The position numbers and the translations under genes are program-made. Below, in pieces: positions 61,497-64,000 of a stretch of 64,000 nt of DNA. The notes under the pieces were generated by a model. The model was given only the letters and a program-made list of their open reading frames with translations, did no database searches and was not told the DNA's origin. Every line of letters begins with the position of its first letter. Position 1 is the stretch's first letter. This stretch comes from UBA7672 sp965279205 (GTDB taxonomy: Bacteria; Pseudomonadota; Alphaproteobacteria; Caulobacterales; Hyphomonadaceae): contig OZ257144.1 in NCBI GenBank assembly GCA_965279205.1, positions 1,612,001 through 1,676,000 of the forward strand, given 5' to 3'.

Positions 61497-62603
61497 TTAG
61501 ACCGTCCGGCTGGCGGTCCCGCCGACATGGGTGACGGCCTCGCCGGCAAGCTCCAACTCGGCGAGTGCGGCCAGCACCAGACGGTGTGGCGCATCGACCG
61601 CTCGAACGATTTCATCGACCCGGGTAGGCGTCGGACTGAGCGCTTCACAGACGGCGCGGAGCAGGGCCGGTGGCACGGCGGCATCTCCGGCGTCGAAGCG
61701 ATCGGAGAACGGTTCGTCGAACGTCGGCGGCGAAAGTCCTTCCATCGCGTGCAGCACGTCCTCGGCCGATTCGATCAGCGCCGCCCCCTGTTTAATGAGC
61801 CGGTTGGTCCCTCGCGCGCGCGGATCCAGCGGCGAGCCGGGAACGGCCATCACCTCGCGCCCCTGTTCGAGAGCGAAGCGCGCGGTGATGAGACTTCCGG
61901 ATCGTTCCGCCGCTTCGATGATGATCGTGGCTAGCGACAGGCCCGAGATGACGCGGTTGCGCTTTGGAAAGTCGCGCGCCTGAGCGACGTAGCCGAAGGG
62001 AGATTCCGAAACGAGGCAGCCGCGCTCGGCCAGCCGCTCATAGAGTTGCTGGTGTTCGGGCGGGTAGACCTGATCGATGCCGCCTGCGATCGCCGCGACG
62101 GTTCCGGTGTCGAGCGACGCTGCGTGCGCCTCACCGTCGACGCCACGCGCCAGTCCGGAGATGATGACTAGCCCGGCCTGACCAAGTTCTCGCGCCAGAT
62201 CCCGCGCCATGCGTCGGCCGACAGCGGAGGCGTCACGCGCGCCGACCAGAGCAACCGATGGCTTGTTCAGGAGACGCTTGTCGCCGCGCATGGCGATTAC
62301 GGGCGGCGGTGCATCGATGGCGGCGAGGCAGGCGGAATAGTCCGGCTCGCAGGCTGCGAGGTGATCCGCGCCAAAGCGTTTGGCGGTATCGATCTCGCGG
62401 TCCATATCCGCTTTTGGGGGAATGCTAATTTCGGTCTTGCCGCTAGCTTTGCGTATCAGTGCAGGCAAGTCGTCCAGAATTGCTGCGGCCGAACCATCAT
62501 AGCGTTCGAGAAGATGGAAGAAGGTGATCGGACCGATGCCGCGTGTCCGCGAGAGCCTCAACCAGTCTGCACGCTCTCCCCCCGTAAGCGCGCGTCGTTT
62601 CAT
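61497..62603 (-). CDS. dprA: DNA-processing protein DprA
   Basis: The 368-residue protein has a SAM-like N-terminal domain (DWLRLSRTRGIGPITFFHLL). The Rossmann-like DprA core has VGARDASAVGRRMARDLARE, ISGLARGVDGEAHAASL and ERSGSLITARFALEQGREVMAVPGSP. A C-terminal winged helix ends it (PTRVDEIVRAVDAPHRLVLA). It protects incoming single-stranded DNA and loads RecA in transformation. Its start overlaps the plsY stop by four bases, so the two are coupled. Confidence 0.96.
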   Translation of the reverse strand: MKRRALTGGERADWLRLSRTRGIGPITFFHLLERYDGSAAAILDDLPALIRKASGKTEISIPPKADMDREIDTAKRFGADHLAACEPDYSACLAAIDAPPPVIAMRGDKRLLNKPSVALVGARDASAVGRRMARDLARELGQAGLVIISGLARGVDGEAHAASLDTGTVAAIAGGIDQVYPPEHQQLYERLAERGCLVSESPFGYVAQARDFPKRNRVISGLSLATIIIEAAERSGSLITARFALEQGREVMAVPGSPLDPRARGTNRLIKQGAALIESAEDVLHAMEGLSPPTFDEPFSDRFDAGDAAVPPALLRAVCEALSPTPTRVDEIVRAVDAPHRLVLAALAELELAGEAVTHVGGTASRTV

Positions 62604-63313
62604 GGCAGCGCCGCCGGTGGGTCTTCCGGCGCGGCCGGGTCGTCGCCTTTTTTCTTCTGGCCGATCTTCGGTTCAGTGCCCGCAAGGATGCGACTGATGT
62701 TGGCGCGATGGCGCCAGAAGATCAGGACAGCGAGCGCACCCGTTATGATCCAGCCATCGCCGAGCGGGTTCAGCCAGTAGGCCAGCAGCGGCGTCGCCAG
62801 AGTCGCGCTGAGCCCCGCGACGGACGACATGCGGAACAAGAAAGCGATCGCGAGCCAGATAGCGCCAAAGCCAACGCCGACTGGCAGCATCGCAGCGACC
62901 AGCAGGCCGATATAGGTGGCGACGCCCTTGCCGCCCTTGAAGCCAAGCCAGACTGGATAGCAGTGGCCAATAAAGGCAGCCGCGCCCGCAAGCAGTCCCA
63001 TTGTGTGAAGCGTACCTGACGAGACGACGAGGCCGCTGCCGTCAGCGTACCAGCTCATGCCCCAAACTGCGATCCAGTAGGCGAGCCCGGCCTTGCCGGC
63101 ATCGAGCAGCAGGGTTGCCAGCGCGAGATCCTTGCGGCCGGTGCGCAGCACGTTAGTTGCCCCGATACTGCGGGAGCCGATCTCGCGAATGTCGCCGAGG
63201 CCGGCCAGTTTCGTGATCACAAGGCCAAACGGAATCGATCCAAGCAGATAGCCGAGCACAACAGGTGGCCCGAAAAGCGCGAGCGCACTGAAAAAACTGC
63301 TGAATTCACCCAT
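62600..63313 (-). CDS. plsY: Glycerol-3-phosphate acyltransferase PlsY
   Basis: The 237-residue integral membrane enzyme has the three PlsY motifs: GYLLGSIPFGLVI with GSRSIGATNVLRTGRKDL, YPVWLGFKGGKGVATYIG, and the late WRHRANISRILAGTEPKIG. It acylates glycerol 3-phosphate with acyl phosphate at the start of phospholipid synthesis. It lies between pyrC and dprA, the standard alphaproteobacterial order. Confidence 0.96.
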   Translation of the reverse strand: MGEFSSFFSALALFGPPVVLGYLLGSIPFGLVITKLAGLGDIREIGSRSIGATNVLRTGRKDLALATLLLDAGKAGLAYWIAVWGMSWYADGSGLVVSSGTLHTMGLLAGAAAFIGHCYPVWLGFKGGKGVATYIGLLVAAMLPVGVGFGAIWLAIAFLFRMSSVAGLSATLATPLLAYWLNPLGDGWIITGALAVLIFWRHRANISRILAGTEPKIGQKKKGDDPAAPEDPPAALP

Positions 63314-63418
63314 GGTCGCGGCCCCCGCCGACTGCGCACGGCGTTCGCCCCCGTTTATGATTTTCGGAGCGCGCTGCCAATCGATTCTTCCGGTCGACGC
63401 CCGCCGGCTGGAACTGAA

Positions 63419-64000
63419 CTAGCTCCGCTCGAACACTGTCGCGCCGTTCACCCAGGTGCGGAGCACCTTGCCTTCGAGCTTGCGGCTGTCGAAGGGCGAG
63501 TTTTTCGAACGCGAGAGCAGGTCGTCGCGATCGCACATCCAGGGCGCGACAGGATCGAACAGCACGAGATCGGCCGGAGCGCCCTTGGCAAGGCGGCCCT
63601 GCGGCAGCCCGAGCAAGTCGGCAGGGCCCGATGTCACGGGCTTCAATGCGGCAAGCAGCGGAATCTCTTCGCGCACGGCGAGGCTGAGCAACACCGGTAG
63701 AAGCGTCTCAAGGCCAACGGCGCCGAATGCTGCATCGGCGATCGGCAGGCGCTTGTCTTCTGGGGGCTGGGGATCGTGGGCGGACACAACAGCGTCGATC
63801 ACGCCGCGCTTCAGGCCATCGATCATCGCCATGCGGTCCGCTTCGGAGCGGAAGGGCGGCTGGACCTTGCAGTAGGTCAGGTAGTCACCGACATCGAGCT
63901 CGTTGAAGAAGAGCGAGTAGGCCGCAACCGAGCAGCTTACCTTCACGCCGGCCTTGCGGGCGCGTTCAACGGCCTTCAGCGAGCGGTCGGTCGAGATGCA
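63419..64000 (-). CDS. pyrC: Dihydroorotase, C-terminal part (5' end outside window)
   Basis: The frame is open to base 64000, so only about 193 C-terminal residues are seen. CISTDRSLKAVERARKAG runs on to VQPPFRSEADRMAMIDGLKRG. VVSAHDPQPPEDKRLPIADA and AVGLETLLPVLL follow, and the C-terminal sheet reads APADLVLFDP. These match the alphaproteobacterial class I-type dihydroorotase (some are inactive partners of PyrB). The internal GTG at 63946 is not the start. The neighbouring plsY is consistent with the usual pyrB-pyrC-plsY order. Confidence 0.9.
   Translation of the reverse strand, partial: CISTDRSLKAVERARKAGVKVSCSVAAYSLFFNELDVGDYLTYCKVQPPFRSEADRMAMIDGLKRGVIDAVVSAHDPQPPEDKRLPIADAAFGAVGLETLLPVLLSLAVREEIPLLAALKPVTSGPADLLGLPQGRLAKGAPADLVLFDPVAPWMCDRDDLLSRSKNSPFDSRKLEGKVLRTWVNGATVFERS

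Overview
The window comes from a high-GC Gram-negative bacterium, almost certainly an alphaproteobacterium and most likely near Caulobacterales/Hyphomonadales. This placement is inferred from gene content and order: the hom-glpX-recJ and pyrC-plsY-dprA-topA-rnr-nudix-rpmG neighbourhoods, an HWE-type histidine kinase, an NDUFS4-like complex I accessory subunit, a double cold-shock-domain protein, a class I PHA synthase and an EcfG-type stress promoter. No rRNA or taxonomic marker is present, so the genus is not resolved.

Layout. 0-7.7 kb: signalling genes (a truncated HWE kinase, a membrane winged-helix regulator, a hybrid kinase with receiver and HPt domains, an active-looking REC-EAL phosphodiesterase) and a TadG-like protein. 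7.7-16.5 kb: TetR regulator, Tat-exported type B carboxylesterase, a large TonB-dependent receptor, a lipoprotein and a family VIII esterase. 16.5-24.4 kb: a TPR protein, a PQQ-dependent lipoprotein dehydrogenase, PHA synthase, and an alaC-hom operon. 24.6-30.9 kb: an H-NOX gas sensor coupled to a hybrid kinase and a class III aminotransferase lie between hom and glpX-recJ. The GlpX protein lacks several catalytic residues.

31.0-35.8 kb: a 4.8-kb integrated element lies in the 3' end of tRNA-Glu(TTC), bounded by a 17-bp direct repeat. It encodes a tyrosine integrase, a small coupled protein, an AlpA-like regulator, another small protein and a RepA/KaiC-like helicase. Non-coding DNA beyond the helicase gene holds a 22-bp inverted repeat with related copies, resembling iterons. 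Repeated 20-bp motifs in both arms resemble integrase arm sites.

36-45.5 kb: polyprenyl-sugar transfer genes (GT87, GtrA, GT2), cold-shock/DUF192/thioesterase genes, a luciferase-like monooxygenase, an ArsR-SRPBCC-GST operon with a long dyad operator, tRNA-Pro and tRNA-Arg, a CbiX-like protein, an NDUFS4 homologue and a hemerythrin protein behind an EcfG-type promoter. 46-55.2 kb: the prkA-yeaH-spoVR stress operon, a polytopic membrane protein and a membrane PQQ glucose dehydrogenase. 55.2-64 kb: the housekeeping run rpmG, nudix, rnr, topA, dprA, plsY, pyrC on the minus strand, the last cut by the window end.

The strongest candidates for something new are the small tRNA-Glu element with its repeat cluster, the H-NOX/kinase pair at the hom-glpX-recJ locus, and the catalytically altered GlpX.
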